Assembly: GCA_026168455.1 (NCBI GenBank)
Contig: CM047429.1
Coordinates: forward strand, 33,649,577 to 33,713,576
Origin: Theocolax elegans
Lineage: Eukaryota > Arthropoda > Insecta > Hymenoptera > Cerocephalidae
DNA length: 64,000 nucleotides
Direction of reading: 5' to 3'
Shown: positions 24,557 through 35,240 of the stretch, in pieces
Position numbering within the stretch: position 1 is the stretch's first letter
Layout: the number at the start of each line of letters is the position of its first letter
The notes under the pieces: generated by a model
What the model was told of the DNA's origin: nothing
Databases searched by the model: none
Seen by the model: the letters and a program-made list of their open reading frames with translations, nothing else
Made by a program: the position numbers and the translations under genes

Positions 24557-24838
24557 TATATATATATATATGTTATATATGTTTTATATATATATGTTAT
24601 ACATATATGTTTTATGTGTGTGTGTGCGTGCGTGTGTGTGTGTGTTTTTTTTTCCGAAGAGGTGGAGAAATGTTTAATGCACCATGACTGGAGCCATGCG
24701 AGACTCCCCGTGAGTGGGACTCTCCTACCGAAGGATGTCGATAGGCATACCCACTAAAACTCCACCTCTTTTCTTACCTTTATTCCCCCGCGGGAGCCGC
24801 CGCAAGGCATTACTTCGCGGGGGGAGGTAACGGCTAGA

Positions 24839-25645
24839 CTAGCCCGCTACTGCTGCCATCGCAACTCTTCTCTCCTCTTCTCTTCTGATGAGACCCAGCC
24901 TGTCCACTATGGACGTACAGAGGGTCACTACCGCGTTCCATCCCTCCTGGGAGCCAAGCAGGCACGCCCCGATGCCCTCAGGGGTGAGGGGACCGCTCCA
25001 AGTGATTTGAAATTGGTCCCGTTCCTCCCTGAAACGTGGACACCGTAGGAGGACGTGTTCCACGTCTTCGTCCACCCCTGGAAAAACCGGGCACTCTGCG
25101 CTGCCGCAGACCCCTATACGAAATAGGTAGCTACGGAAGCATCCGTGCCCGGTCAACACCTGGGTAAGCTGGAAACTGACGAAGCCGTGTTTCCTGCTCG
25201 CCCACTCCCGGATCCGCGGGATGATGCGGTAGGTCCAGCGTCCGTCCCTGGCTGAGTCCCATCTCCGCTGCCACTCATCTACGATCCGCAATGACGATCG
25301 TTTGTGGCAGCGATTTTCTTCTAGGCGTCGCCCACCGTCACGGTGTCTTTCAGCTCTCTCGGCTGCCAGGAGGTCGAAGGGGGCGGTTCCCGCGTCCACC
25401 GAGAGCGCAATGTCAAATACGGTTCGGTACGCCCGGGCCACCCTTAGCGCAGCTATCCTGCAGGGCATCAGCAATAAAAGTATAAAATTACGGAGCTCAC
25501 CACCGAGGAAGGGAGGTACCTTCGCGGTTGCTGGGGTCGCCCGATGTTAGGCATGATGCCCGCCAGCGCACGGGCCACCTTTGCCGCCTTTGTGCCTGCG
25601 TTCGCGAGATGGTGTTTGAACGACCGCCGCGTGTCTAGTGTGACA
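24839..25645 (-). pseudogene. LINE reverse transcriptase C-terminal part
   Basis: Carries the C-terminal region and the HC-type zinc finger usual in R1-clade LINEs (QVLTGHGCFRSYL, CGSAECPVFPGVDEDVEHV, LLRCPRF). The upstream piece (25468-25645) holds LGVTLDTRRSFKHH and is separated by a frameshift. The insertion at 25649 cuts the coding sequence in the LKYLGVTLD motif. Confidence 0.85.
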
Positions 25646-25648
25646 CCT

Positions 25649-27786
25649 AAAAAAAAAAAAAACCGAGCTAGATTGATGCCAAACGCATCGATCATTACCG
25701 CCGTACCTCGCCTCTGGCATACCAGCGGTCATCCATGTCACGTCGTCTGTTGCCATCTTTCTTTTATTTCATATCCTCGACTGTGACGGTTCTTTGGACT
25801 ACAGAACATAAGGTGTTCGCTTTAGCCTTTCTCTGCTCTTGCGATTATACATTACTCATTTGTTCTTATTTATTGCTTCGGTTTTATTTTTTTTATTTTT
25901 GTTTTTGTTTCTTTGTTTCTTTGTTTCTTTACTTTTTCAGGTTTTTGGCTGCCTTAACACTGACTTATACTACTGAATATTTTTATTTCCGCTTCCCCGA
26001 CATGAACACGTGGTTTTATTAGCTAGGTCCATGGGCAGAATGTTAGTGCTTCTCAAGGAGGTCACGAAAGTCTAGTATAGAATCTGTCTAATTTCAATAT
26101 TGGGGGCGCTGTAATCGATTCTTTATACTATACTCGATACCCTAATACACTCTTTGCGGTTGTTCAGGGGAGCAAGACCAACTGTTCCTGAGGTTTTCCT
26201 CTTCTCTTTCCTTTCTCTTCTTTCTTCCCTTCTCATTTCTTTCTTCTCTTCTCTCTTCTTTCTTCTCTCTTCCTTGGCTTTTGCCTAAGCTAAAAGAAGG
26301 AGTCCCTATGTACCTAGCTCTCTCACTCACCCTTTCTTTCATTCTGAGCTTTTACATGCATCCTTTCTTTTCGCTCAACTTTCATTCTACGAAAACTGTT
26401 TTTCCCTATCCGTAATGTTAGTCATTATTTTTATTAGTACAATATCTCTATCTACCTTGATTACCTCTGTTCTACTACCACTGTTAGTGCGACATGTATT
26501 AGTGCGATTTTCGATTTTTAACCTGTCTACTATCTTCCGTCTTTCACTCAATTCACTTTCTCCCTCTGCTTACTTATGCTTTTCCTTCCTCTCTACCCTA
26601 TTTCTATTTCTGGAAGATTAACTGTACGTACTTCTATCATTCACACTTCGTCTTCCTCTGGTTCTGCTACTTCTGCTATTGTCGCGGTTAAAGCCAAGTC
26701 TTTTTCTAAGTCTTCGGTAGCAATTTTTACAAGCATAATGTCTTTAACTATCATGGTTAGTTTGTCTATTCCCTCTTTGGTCGTCATCATCCTTTTCGTG
26801 TTTCTAGCTGCTTCTTCCATACCCTGTACATATTTATGCCGTATTGATTCATACGTCACACATGTCCGTAGAGCGTGTTCATGGGTGTCTGCCTCTCCAC
26901 AGCTGCATAGGTTGGACTCTACGAAATTAAATCGTTTCCTAAAAGATTGGAAATTCCCATGTCCACTGAGTATTTGGATTAGCCATTTACTCGGTCTAAA
27001 CCAAAACTTTGCTAGCCTTTCGTCTATGCTGGGTAAAACCTCATATATGCGTCTTCCTTTTATCGTATTGTCCCATCTCAACTGCCATTCCTTTCTTATT
27101 TCCTGATTTAGCCTTTCTATTAACAATTTTCTTTTTTTTCGAGTGCCTAGTCTTTCCTCCAATTGGACTGTAAAGTTTTTATATCGGTACTCTTTTCCTT
27201 TCCTCATCCAGTATAGTCCGATTCTTCTCTCACATTCTAAATCAATCGGTAGGTGACCTGTAATTGTTGTAATAGAAATAGATATATGCTTCTGTGGTTT
27301 TCATCAGGGCATATCTTTGCGACATTATGAGTTTCTTTTTCTGGACATTATTTGTGAGCCCGTACCATCCTGCTGCTGCGTATGTTATTATGGGTATGAA
27401 CACTCCCTTATATATTATATCTAGAGATCGATAGCCTAAGCCCCATTCCTCTCTTGCCAGGAAGGCCAGCCTTTCGAAAATTCCTCTGGTTTTCTTTGAG
27501 ATCTCCGTAACATGCGTTTGTACGCTAAGACCTTTGCCAAAAGATATGCCCAGATATTTAAACGGTTCATACCTTTTAATTCTTTGTCCGTTTATTCTGA
27601 TTAGTGGGTAACATTTTTGATGAAATGTTCCCTTTGCTAGTAGCATTGCACATTTATCTGGGGCATGTTTCATTTTGGCATTTTCACTCCATTCTTCTAT
27701 TATATTTATGGCCATTTGTCCTTTCCGTTCCAGTTCTTTACGAGAATCTCCTTCGATTATAATGGCTTGGTCGTCTGCATAGGCTA
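25649..27786 (-). mobile_element. Second LINE (5'-truncated) with poly(T) 3' tail
   Basis: Inserted in the host LINE at LKYL^GVTLD. Flanking copies of AGTGTGAC..(C/T)T at 25637-25648 and 27787-27798 form a 12-13 bp target duplication with two mismatches. The sense (minus) strand starts at the RT catalytic box AYADDQ, runs through the rest of RT, and ends CTAGCTCGG followed by 14 T before the duplication. AT-rich coding, unlike the GC-rich host LINE. Confidence 0.85.
26641..27785 (-). pseudogene. 5'-truncated LINE reverse transcriptase (from YADD to C-terminus)
   Basis: Frame 27242-27785 begins with the YADD catalytic box and continues through the RT thumb region (CAMLLAKGTF, FKYLGISFG, TYAAAGWYGL). 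A break near 27230 leads to 26641-27207, which holds the C-terminal HC-type finger (SGHGNFQSF, CSCGEADTHEHALRTC). Fingers, palm start and endonuclease were never included (5' truncation). Family close to R1-type LINEs. Confidence 0.8.
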
Positions 27787-27799
27787 AGTGTGACCCTTA

Positions 27800-28655
27800 A
27801 ATACTTCAACGTTTTTACCGACCGTATCCGTTCTTCACCTACCGTGAAGGTGGCGGTCCTCTCCTTTTTTGTGCGAGAGATGAGCACCGCCTCCGTTTTT
27901 TCCGCCGCCAGACTAAGTCCGTGGTCTCTCAACCATTGCACGGCATGCGTTGAATGCGTCCAGGAACAAGCCCGGAGCACTCATCGCCGCTGTCTTGACG
28001 GCCAGGCCAGGTATTCCGTCAGGCCCTGGGGCTTTACGTACGGAAATACCTTTAGCGGCCATCCTCAGTTCGGCTTCACTAATGTCTAGCGACTCGGCTG
28101 CACCAATGGTGGCCATCAGGCCCGTCTCTGCTGCCCTTTTCCGATGTTCTGGAAACAGGTGGCGGACTACTCCATCCAGAAAAACAGGGTCGGTGGGTGC
28201 AACAGCGCCCCCGGAGTTGATCTTATTCTCTTCACATAGCTCCCGCCAACACCTTCTCTTGGCAGCCTTGATGGCCACCTTGAGATCCCTCCGCTTTTGT
28301 TCGTATTCTGCGGAACGATCTTGGAACCGCGGTGTTCCCCTCGCTCTTTGGTGCAGCCTTCTGGCACGCAGGCACTCACGTCTCTTTTCTGCGATGTCCT
28401 CACTCCACCAGATTATTGGTGGGCGGCCGCGAGGGTTGAACTTCACGTCCATAGAGGCATCGCAAGCCGCTGTTAAGGCATTCGTGAGGCCTCGTGCTTT
28501 TTCTTCGGCGGTTCCCTCCAATTTTGCCCCCTTAAGGGAGCAGAGGAACGTCTCACGATCAAACTTGGCTGGTGCCCATCTCTCTCTTGCTCCTCTTCCT
28601 GCTCTCTTTGTCCTCCCGCTGGTCAGCTGGAGCTGGTACACGAGTGCTTGGTGGT
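27800..28655 (-). pseudogene. LINE endonuclease end and reverse transcriptase start, RT core deleted
   Basis: From 28655 the frame continues endonuclease motif TGSDHQALVYQ, then the linker, then the RT entry APGPDGIPGLAVK. Near 27950-27990 it jumps directly to a piece from beyond the catalytic centre (AVQWLRDHGLSLAAEKTEAV), in another frame, which ends at LKYL by the insertion site. The catalytic FADD/YADD box of this element is therefore missing. Confidence 0.8.
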
Positions 28656-28671
28656 CACTACCCGTGTAACG

Positions 28672-29188
28672 CCTCTGGAAAACCAACTGCGTGCGTCCAC
28701 GCCGCCAGAGGGGGGACGCTAGGTAAGAACTCCTTCTTTTATAAAAGTAGATAGACAGAAGAAAACAAGAAACCAAAGTAGGGTAGAAGAAGAAAGAAAA
28801 GAAAGAGAGAAGAAGGAAGACATTAGGAAGAAAGAAGAATAGAGTAGGAAGAGAAGGAAAAGAGAAGAAAGCAGTAGGTAAAATAGAAAGTCCTAGTCCC
28901 TAGTTCCCCAAAAATAGAAAGGATAAAATAAAGTAAAAGGAATAAAAAATAAAAAATAAAACCGAAGCACAAGAGAGAACATAGAAAGAGTTGAATCGCA
29001 AGAAAAGGAAAAGACAAATGCGAACTCTGGAAAGTTCCGTAGTCCAAAAACCGTCACAGTCTAAGATAAGGAAGACAAGTAGATAGCAAAAAAGACGTGA
29101 CAAGGTCGACCGCCGGTATGCCCGAGGCGAGGTACGGTGGCAATGATCGATGTGTTAGACATCGATCTAGCTCGGTTTTTTTTTTTTT
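28672..29188 (+). mobile_element. LINE 3'-end fragment, same poly(T)-tailed family, opposite orientation
   Basis: Exact 12-bp target duplication ACCCGTGTAACG at 28660-28671 and 29189-29200. The plus strand ends CTAGCTCGG plus 13 T, as in the 25649-27786 copy, and the last ~430 bp match the 3' UTR of that copy. 5'-truncated; no coding sequence. It splits the endonuclease of the GT-repeat LINE at YTGSDHQ. Confidence 0.87.
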
Positions 29189-29818
29189 ACCCGTGTAACG
29201 ATCGCTAACTTTCCAGCCCAGTCCCCCTCCCCCCATCAAGCCGAAGGTGAGGTCGACTATGGACGACTTGCCGGCTTTGGTGAAAGTCGGGGTTGTCCCT
29301 GTGTTAGCGATCTCCAGCCCCAGTAGAGCGAACGCCTCGAGGAGTGCACGACCACGCGCGTTGGTCTTGGTGCTGCCCCAGTCCATCGCTCAAGCATTGA
29401 AGTCCCCACCGATTGCGACCGGCATCCGTGAAAACCGAGCACTGGTGACGACTGCATCCAGAGATCTCGCAAAGTCCTCGGTGGAATCGCTGGGCGGGAA
29501 GTAGCTGCTGTACATGCGTACCCCCGCCACCTCCACCCAGGTGAAGCTGGGAAGAGGAGCGACCATCTTTCTGGAAATGTGTATATTTCCACATACCCAG
29601 ATGGCCGCCTTGCCCGTGGCATCCCTTACCTAGTTCGACTTCTCGAGATCCCGGAACTTCTCGCTGATGATCGCTACGTCCGCTCTCTCCTCTCTGACCA
29701 GCTGGGACAGCAGGTCCTGGGCCACAGCGCAGTGGTTGAGGTTTATTTGGAGCACCTTAATAATTTTTGATGTGTCTCCTTCCTCATGCGAGGTCTTGGC
29801 TTTGGCCTCGCAGTCCAC
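29189..29818 (-). pseudogene. LINE endonuclease, N-terminal and central part, broken
   Basis: Starts VLQINLNHCAVAQDLL (29630-29818), then shifts frame; the central part holds GGDFNA near 29390, followed by a stop, and WGSTKTNARGRALLEAF...SSIVDLTF to 29200. These are the motifs of the AP-like endonuclease of R1-clade LINEs. Several frameshifts and a stop, besides the 28672 insertion. Confidence 0.82.
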
Positions 29819-31092
29819 TGCTTTGTGGCACTCTTGGCCGCACCGATAGCATTGCGCTGACCGGTCGACTGCGCTCTTGCACTCCCTCGCGATGTGTCCC
29901 GATTCGTGGCATCGGTAGCAGCGCGAGGATACCTCTCGCCGTTGAACGGAGCTTCCCGTCTTGCAGCAGTTTTTTGGCAGCTACTGTTGGAAGCAGGATG
30001 GTCGCAGCTAGGGTGCCACTGTAGGACCCCCTGGTTTTAATATTATCCGGGGATACCACATTTGGCCCGATCTTTGCCGCAATCGCTGCGGCCACCTCCG
30101 TTGTTGTCGTGGACTCGTCCTTGTCCCTGATGGTGATAGACACTTTGTGAGTCAGCAGCTGGACCTCTGCTAACTCACTCAGAGTGGACGAGACCACTGT
30201 CCTCAGCTCCGTCGTTTCCGTTCCGGGTCGCCCCAGTTCGAGGAGGAGCTCCACAGCCCTGGTGCGCCTGATACGCGTGACCCGTTCTCCTAGTATCTTT
30301 AATTCCGGTGCAGCCTTGACCTTCCGGAGAATGTCAGCGTAGGAAGAGCCCCCGCTAGATGTCTTGATCTTGATGGCATCTGGGCGTGGGGATCTTACTC
30401 CGGCCTTAGGCTCTGCCGTGCCTTTGGCCGGTTTGCTGGCACGTTTCTGCTGTTTTTGCTGCTTCGGCTGGCTGTCCTTCATCTTCTTCTTTTTGCCCTT
30501 CTGTACTACCGTGGCCCAGTCAGAGACCTTTGACTGCTGCCCACCGGTCTCAGGAACGGATGGCGAAGCATCTGCTGGCCCACCTTTGTTAGTGGGCTGC
30601 TTCGACCCCTTCTTCCTTTTCTCCGGGGGTTGCTGAGGTGGTGAGGGCTTTTCCCTTTCCACCGGCCTCCTTTGACGCTCTTCAGCGCGGAAGATGGGCG
30701 ACGTTTGGCACGTTCTATCCCTACGCGCATCCGCCATTTTAATTTTAGGCGCTGTCGAACACACAGCACTGTTCACCCGCGCGTATTCTATCCGCGCTTA
30801 TTAAGAACAAACTCCACCAGGGTGTCTACCTTCTCACGCAGACGGAGAAAAGCTCTGTCAGCGTCACTCGACATCCCAGTCGAGGGCAGATCACACGTAG
30901 CATTCGATACTACAGAGGCCGAGTGACCAACCTCCGCAGCACTCACCATTTTAACGGTGTGAGTTTGGTCCCCCCAAAATCCGTGGGACCAGCACTGACC
31001 ACCAAGGCTTTCACCCGACCAAAATCAGTGGCGGGATTTGCCAGAACTGCCATGCCCGCTTGGGGTAGTGTTGTTTTAATCTCACTATCCAT
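29790..31092 (-). pseudogene. LINE ORF1 (gag-like) with two CCHC knuckles, broken
   Basis: Starts at about 31092 (MDSEIKTTLPQAG); the long frame 29784-30776 is Lys/Pro/Gln-rich, then holds the conserved central domain. A frame change near 29940 leads to the knuckles CYRCHESGHIAREC and CYRCGQECHKAVDC, just before the endonuclease. A stop and frame change also lie near 30950. ORF1 proteins of this kind bind LINE RNA and direct it to its target. Confidence 0.8.
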
Positions 31093-31238
31093 ACTTGGTT
31101 TAATTTCGGGGTGCCTTCCCCTATCTGATTTGGTTCGCCCCGAATATTTGAATTTTTCGGTACCATCCATATCTGGAAAGCATTCCCCTATCCACCACCT
31201 GGGGAGGCGCCACGATGCGGGACCTGCAAACCAGGCAC

Positions 31239-31240
<2 letters not shown>

Positions 31241-31270
<30 letters not shown>
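31241..31270. repeat. (GT)n microsatellite
   Basis: Right part of the GT repeat that holds the LINE; its left part is at 24615-24644. Confidence 0.9.
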
Positions 31271-31272
<2 letters not shown>

Positions 31273-31295
31273 TGCAGAGGAATATTTATTTAATA

Positions 31296-31365
31296 TATAT
31301 CTCTCTATAATATATAAATATTTCGCCGCCGCCGCCGCCGTATCTAAGAATTCAGGATTCAACAT
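31296..31365. repeat. Dispersed CCG motif, copy 2
   Basis: Same block and same orientation as 24491-24556, so the GT-repeat LINE lies between two direct copies. It is preceded by GAGGAATATTTATTTAATAT, close to the 5' end of Helitron-like copy 3. Confidence 0.75.
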
Positions 31366-31375
31366 ATATATATAT

Positions 31376-31675
31376 ATATAGTGAGTTTCTACGGGGAGCG
31401 GGTAAGGCTCGGTCTGAAATGAATTGCACTCGGTTGGCGAACACTCACGTTTATTATAAAATTAACTTACACAACTAATTATACAAAGTTCGATTATTTA
31501 ATGTATCGGATAATCAGGTCCCGCGGATCTCGTCGATCGAAGGCGGACGTGTGTTCCGAATGATGGCTCGGACGATTCTGGTCTCCTCCTCTTAGAACAC
31601 GGAACGCGGTATTAACAGTTGCTTGCGGCGGCGCTGTAGTGCCCGCGAGTCGTGTTGCTGCGATTGAGCCTCCAC
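31376..31675. repeat. GC-richer transposon fragment, possibly a solo LTR
   Basis: About 300 bp of mixed sequence between TA runs, different in composition from both sides. One end reads TGTGGAGGCTC on the minus strand and the other AACTCA, which would be TG...CA ends, but no clear target duplication is present. Confidence 0.35.
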
Positions 31676-31695
31676 ATATATATATATATATATAT

Positions 31696-33350
31696 GGGTG
31701 GTTCTCTGTGACATCGAAGATGAAAAAAATAAATATTGCTATAACTGTGGGAATATGTTTTAGAGGTATCCAGTAGTTCTCCTGAATTTTTTCAGATTTT
31801 TTCTGGGTCATTATTTTAAGTTACAGAGAGTCAAAGTTGACATTTTAGCACTTTTTTGCATTATATGCCCATTTTCATGAATTTTTAGCTCCCAGAGGAT
31901 GCATTTTTCACTAAAAACATAAGTATGACTTTTTTTGTAAAATTTTCCGAACTTTTCATTAAAAATACTTTTAAAGACATAAATGTATGCTGTCACACTC
32001 TTGTAAGTCATTTAAACCTTAAATAGTGAAAATCAGCAATTCTGCTCCGGACTCTGATAACCTAATACTGTCTAAAAGATGTCTTTTTATAGTCAGAAAC
32101 TGCCTAAAAATTTCCAGAGTGGGTCTAAATCATTAAGATCACTTATGGTCAAAATATCCGGGAAAAGTGCCCGAAATATTAATTGAAATGTATATTTGTT
32201 GCCTTATAACGATGAATCTATTAGCATGATCATTGCAAAAAAATTTGTGCACTTACCTTGGAGTGGTAGAAAAGTATCTTCACTTGTTTCAGTATCCATC
32301 TAATCCCCTGTAAGCTGCTAAAAATACAAATATTATTATAAAATTATAAAAAATTGTTTTTTAAACATTTATTATGCTGAATTTTTAGTTTTACATCCCT
32401 TACAAGAATTATAATACTAATCTGAAGGATTACTATGAAAGTATCAACATTATTATTATTATTATTCAGCAATACATTGTTTAGATTTCACAAACTTGTC
32501 ACTGTCACGTTATCATATTATTCATTATAATTATATATCCGATTTATTTATATATCTTTTGTATTAAATACGTATATTCAGTTATTGTAATAATGATGTT
32601 TATATATTTATAGTAATCCTTCAGATTAGTATTATAATTCTTGTAAGGGATGTAAAACTAAAAATTCAGCATTATAAATGTTTAAAAAATAATTTTTTAT
32701 AAATTTATAATAATATTTGTATTTTTAGCAGCTTACAGGAGATTAGATGGATACTGAAACAAGTGAAGATACTTTTCTACCACTCCAAGGTAAGTGCACA
32801 AATTTTTTTGCAATGATCATGCTAATAGATTCATCGTTATAAGGCAACAAATATACATTTCTATTAATATTTCGGGCACTTTTCCCGGATATTTTGACCA
32901 TAAGTGATCTTAATGATTTAGACCCACTCTGGAAATTTTTAGGCAGTTTCTGACTATAAAAAGACATCTTTTAGACAGTATTAGGTCACCAGAGTCCGGA
33001 GCAGAATTGCTGATTTTCACTATTTAAGGTTTAAATGGCTTACAAGAGTGTGACAGCATACATTTATGTCTTTAAAAGTATTTTTAATGAAAAGTTCGGA
33101 AAATTTTACAAAAAAAGTCATACTTATGTTTTTAGTGAAAAATGCATCCTCTGGGAGCTAAAAATTCATGAATATGGGCATATAATGCAAAAAAGTGCTA
33201 AAATGTCAACTTTGACTCTCTGTAACTTAAAATAATGACCCAGAAAAAATCTGAAAAAATTCAGGAGAACTACTGGATACCTCTAAAACATATTCCCACA
33301 GTTATAGCAATATTTATTTTTTTCATCTTCTATGTCACAGAGAACCACCC
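31696..33350. mobile_element. Foldback element, family C, 1.65 kb
   Basis: Starts GGGTGGTTCTCTGTGACAT and ends with its reverse complement in ATATATAT. Arms of about 750 bp are almost identical; the centre (about 32450-32600) has TTA repeats. Reading frames of 66 and 74 residues appear in both arms and were taken as chance. Followed by a Helitron-like end at 33362. Confidence 0.88.
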
Positions 33351-33361
33351 ATATATATATA

Positions 33362-33500
33362 CTAGGGGGGCCTCGCCCCCCTGCGCGCTTCGCGCGCCAA
33401 CCCCTTATTTTTAATTTCGAAGAAGGTTTTTCGTAATTAATTTATTTAAAATAATGTTTTAAATTGTATTATTTTTTCACTACCATGGACACCTTAAAAA
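33362..33500 (-). mobile_element. Helitron-like element, 3'-end fragment (copy 4)
   Basis: CTAG at 33362-33365 and GC hairpins as in copies 1-3, then about 100 bp of the family body up to CACCTTAAAAATT, where it breaks off. Confidence 0.75.
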
Positions 33501-33586
33501 TTCTCTATTCAAGTAGTTTTTTACTGATTCCATACATAAAAACAAAATTCTATTTTTTAACAGAAATACTTCACATGGAGTCTCCC
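33500..33586. mobile_element. Foldback end fragment, family D
   Basis: Ends CTTCACATGGAGTCTCCC in ATATAT, like the ends of families A and B. Only one end is present. Confidence 0.5.
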
Positions 33587-33684
33587 ATATATATATGTAA
33601 ATAGAGTTAAGTAGTAACTTAAATATTAGAATGATTTTAAAAATCTTTTATTTGAAACAAAATGAATCTATCGTTCGGTGATAT

Positions 33685-33926
33685 GTATATGTGTATAATA
33701 TATAATATCGGTCTCTCCGAACTAAATGCTTTAATTTATATTAAAGCATGCTTATTATACTCTTTGTCCACTATGGTTGGTGAAATGTTCCACAGCACGG
33801 CCTTTTAAAACAAATAAAGGCGTTTCGTCCTCGATCTCCAGCTTGGACTCTTCAGTAAGGAACTGGAGATCTTACCATAGACGCCTGTTGCAAGATGAAC
33901 CGCGACACCAGCAAGATGTTCTGCGG

Positions 33927-33987
<61 letters not shown>

Positions 33988-34111
33988 AGACGACGATCTC
34001 TCCAACGAGTGTAGAGAGATAGTCGTCTCCATTTGGTGGTGCGACAAACCACCAGCCAGAATGCGACGTATTAGTTCGGAGATACCGATATTATATATTA
34101 TACACATATAC
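33685..34111 (-). mobile_element. Small non-coding element with hammerhead ribozyme, copy 1
   Basis: Imperfect inverted ends of about 41 bp (33685-33725 and 34071-34111, core TTAGTTCGGAGA.ACCGATAT) enclose the ribozyme at 33819-33885, a long TA microsatellite (33910-33984) and a 15-bp stem at about 33985-34029. No protein. It directly adjoins the left LTR of the Gypsy element at 34118. A second copy in opposite orientation is at 39485-39890. Confidence 0.7.
33819..33885 (-). ncRNA. Type III hammerhead ribozyme, copy 1
   Basis: Minus strand, 67 nt. Stem III GGCGT/ACGCC is open-ended (type III). Cleavage site GTC. Stem I TATGG/CCTTA with one mismatch. Core CTGAAGA fits the consensus CUGANGA. 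Stem II GTCC/GGAC, then GAAA. Loop I holds GATCTCCAG and loop II the exact reverse complement CTGGAGATC, so the loops can pair. Every invariant core position of the hammerhead consensus is present. Confidence 0.88.
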
Positions 34112-34117
34112 ATATAA

Positions 34118-34453
34118 TGTTCATAGGTTATAGGTTAGAATAATACATGATTGTTTCTCGCTAAATAATAAAAAACTTTATTATTTTATACAAAATATAA
34201 TTACATACTTAATAAATAATGTTTATTTACCTGTAAATAACAAAGAAACAATATTCAATGTTATTATTCACAAGGTTGTCTTTAGATTAGTTTTATAAAG
34301 TTTTATTCATTGTTTTCGGTATGTTTTTATTAACCGTACTGATTGACACGTGCCAATTCTTATCTGCAAATTTTACCTGTCGGTATATTAAAAGATCTGA
34401 TTTACCGACCTACACGCGCGCAATTCAAATAGACTAAGGATGTTTTCCTTACA
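34118..34453 (-). repeat. 3' LTR of the AT-rich Gypsy element
   Basis: On the minus strand it starts TGTAAGGAAAACATCC and ends CCTATGAACA. A purine-rich tract (AGGAAGGTAGA on the minus strand) lies just before it. Confidence 0.85.
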
Positions 34454-34543
34454 TCTACCTTCCTGGAGACAGTTTTGGTACAAAAATTTGGTATAACTAA
34501 TAATAATTACAAAATAATATAGAATATTATGTAATAGCACTTA

Positions 34544-35219
34544 CAAGGAGGGGTTCCACCTTCCGGGAAACAGATTATGTTGCAACTTTGAGAGCTGTTT
34601 TCTGGTACCCAAATATGAAAGAATTCATATGAAATTCAATCTCATAGGCTGTTTGACGAAAGTTATACGCGGTTAACGAAAAATTGTGAAAAAAATATGT
34701 TTAAACTTAATCGCCAATAACTCGGAAAGAAATATACGCAGATATTCAAACTTAAATCCATTAAATAGCTGAGATCAAGTAGATATAGTCTAAAAAAAAG
34801 AAGCTCAAATATCAATTTGTACAAAAGTTATGGAAAAAATAAGAATTAGACGAAATATTTGCTTAAAAAGTCTATCAAATTTTAATACTAAATTTTCGTT
34901 AAAATTTTATCTAATTCTTATTTTTTCCATAACTTTTGTCCAAATTGAGATATTTGAGCTTCTTTTTTTTTAAACTATGTCTACTTGATCTCAGCTATTT
35001 AATGGATTTACGTTTGAATATCTGCGTATATTTCTTTCCGAGTTATTGGCGATTAAGTTTAAACATATTTTTTTCACAATTTTTCGTTAACCGCGTATAA
35101 CTTTCGTCAAACAGCCTATGAGATTGAATTTCATATGAATTCTTTCATATTTGGGTACCAGAAAACAGCTCTCAAAGTTGCAACAAAATCTGTTTCCCGG
35201 AAGGTGGAACCCCTCCTTG
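34544..35219. mobile_element. Foldback element, family E, with TTA target duplication
   Basis: Starts CAAGGAGGGGTTCCACC and ends with the reverse complement. TTA flanks both ends (34541-34543, 35220-35222). Arms of about 310 bp meet near 34880. A 3-bp TTA duplication suggests PIF/Harbinger. Ends resemble family F at 63000. Confidence 0.85.
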
Positions 35220-35240
35220 TTAGTACTTACCATGTTTGAG

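Larger units (their letters stand above)
24645..31240 (-). mobile_element. R1-clade-like LINE in a (GT)n microsatellite, split by two insertions
   Basis: Minus-strand LINE with ORF1 (from 31092), endonuclease, parts of reverse transcriptase and an A tail (T run 24645-24653). Both outer flanks are (GT)n, in the same phase of strand, so the element sits inside a GT/AC repeat, as known for some R1-clade families. It is interrupted by another LINE at 25649-27786 and a relative of that LINE at 28672-29188. The RT core is deleted between about 27950 and 27990, so the copy cannot move by itself. Confidence 0.82.

Noticed and set aside
25640..25665. Possible A tail of a plus-strand element at 25649
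   Set aside because: The RT reading frame and the target duplication show the sense strand is minus, so the tract is a poly(T) tail; the second copy at 29176-29188 agrees.
25735..26621. Leu/Ser/Phe-rich frames on the + strand
   Set aside because: Antisense of the purine-rich 3' UTR of the second LINE.
31811..33235. 66- and 74-residue frames repeated in both arms of foldback C
   Set aside because: Repetition follows from the inverted repeat; they are short, AT-rich and match no family I recognise.
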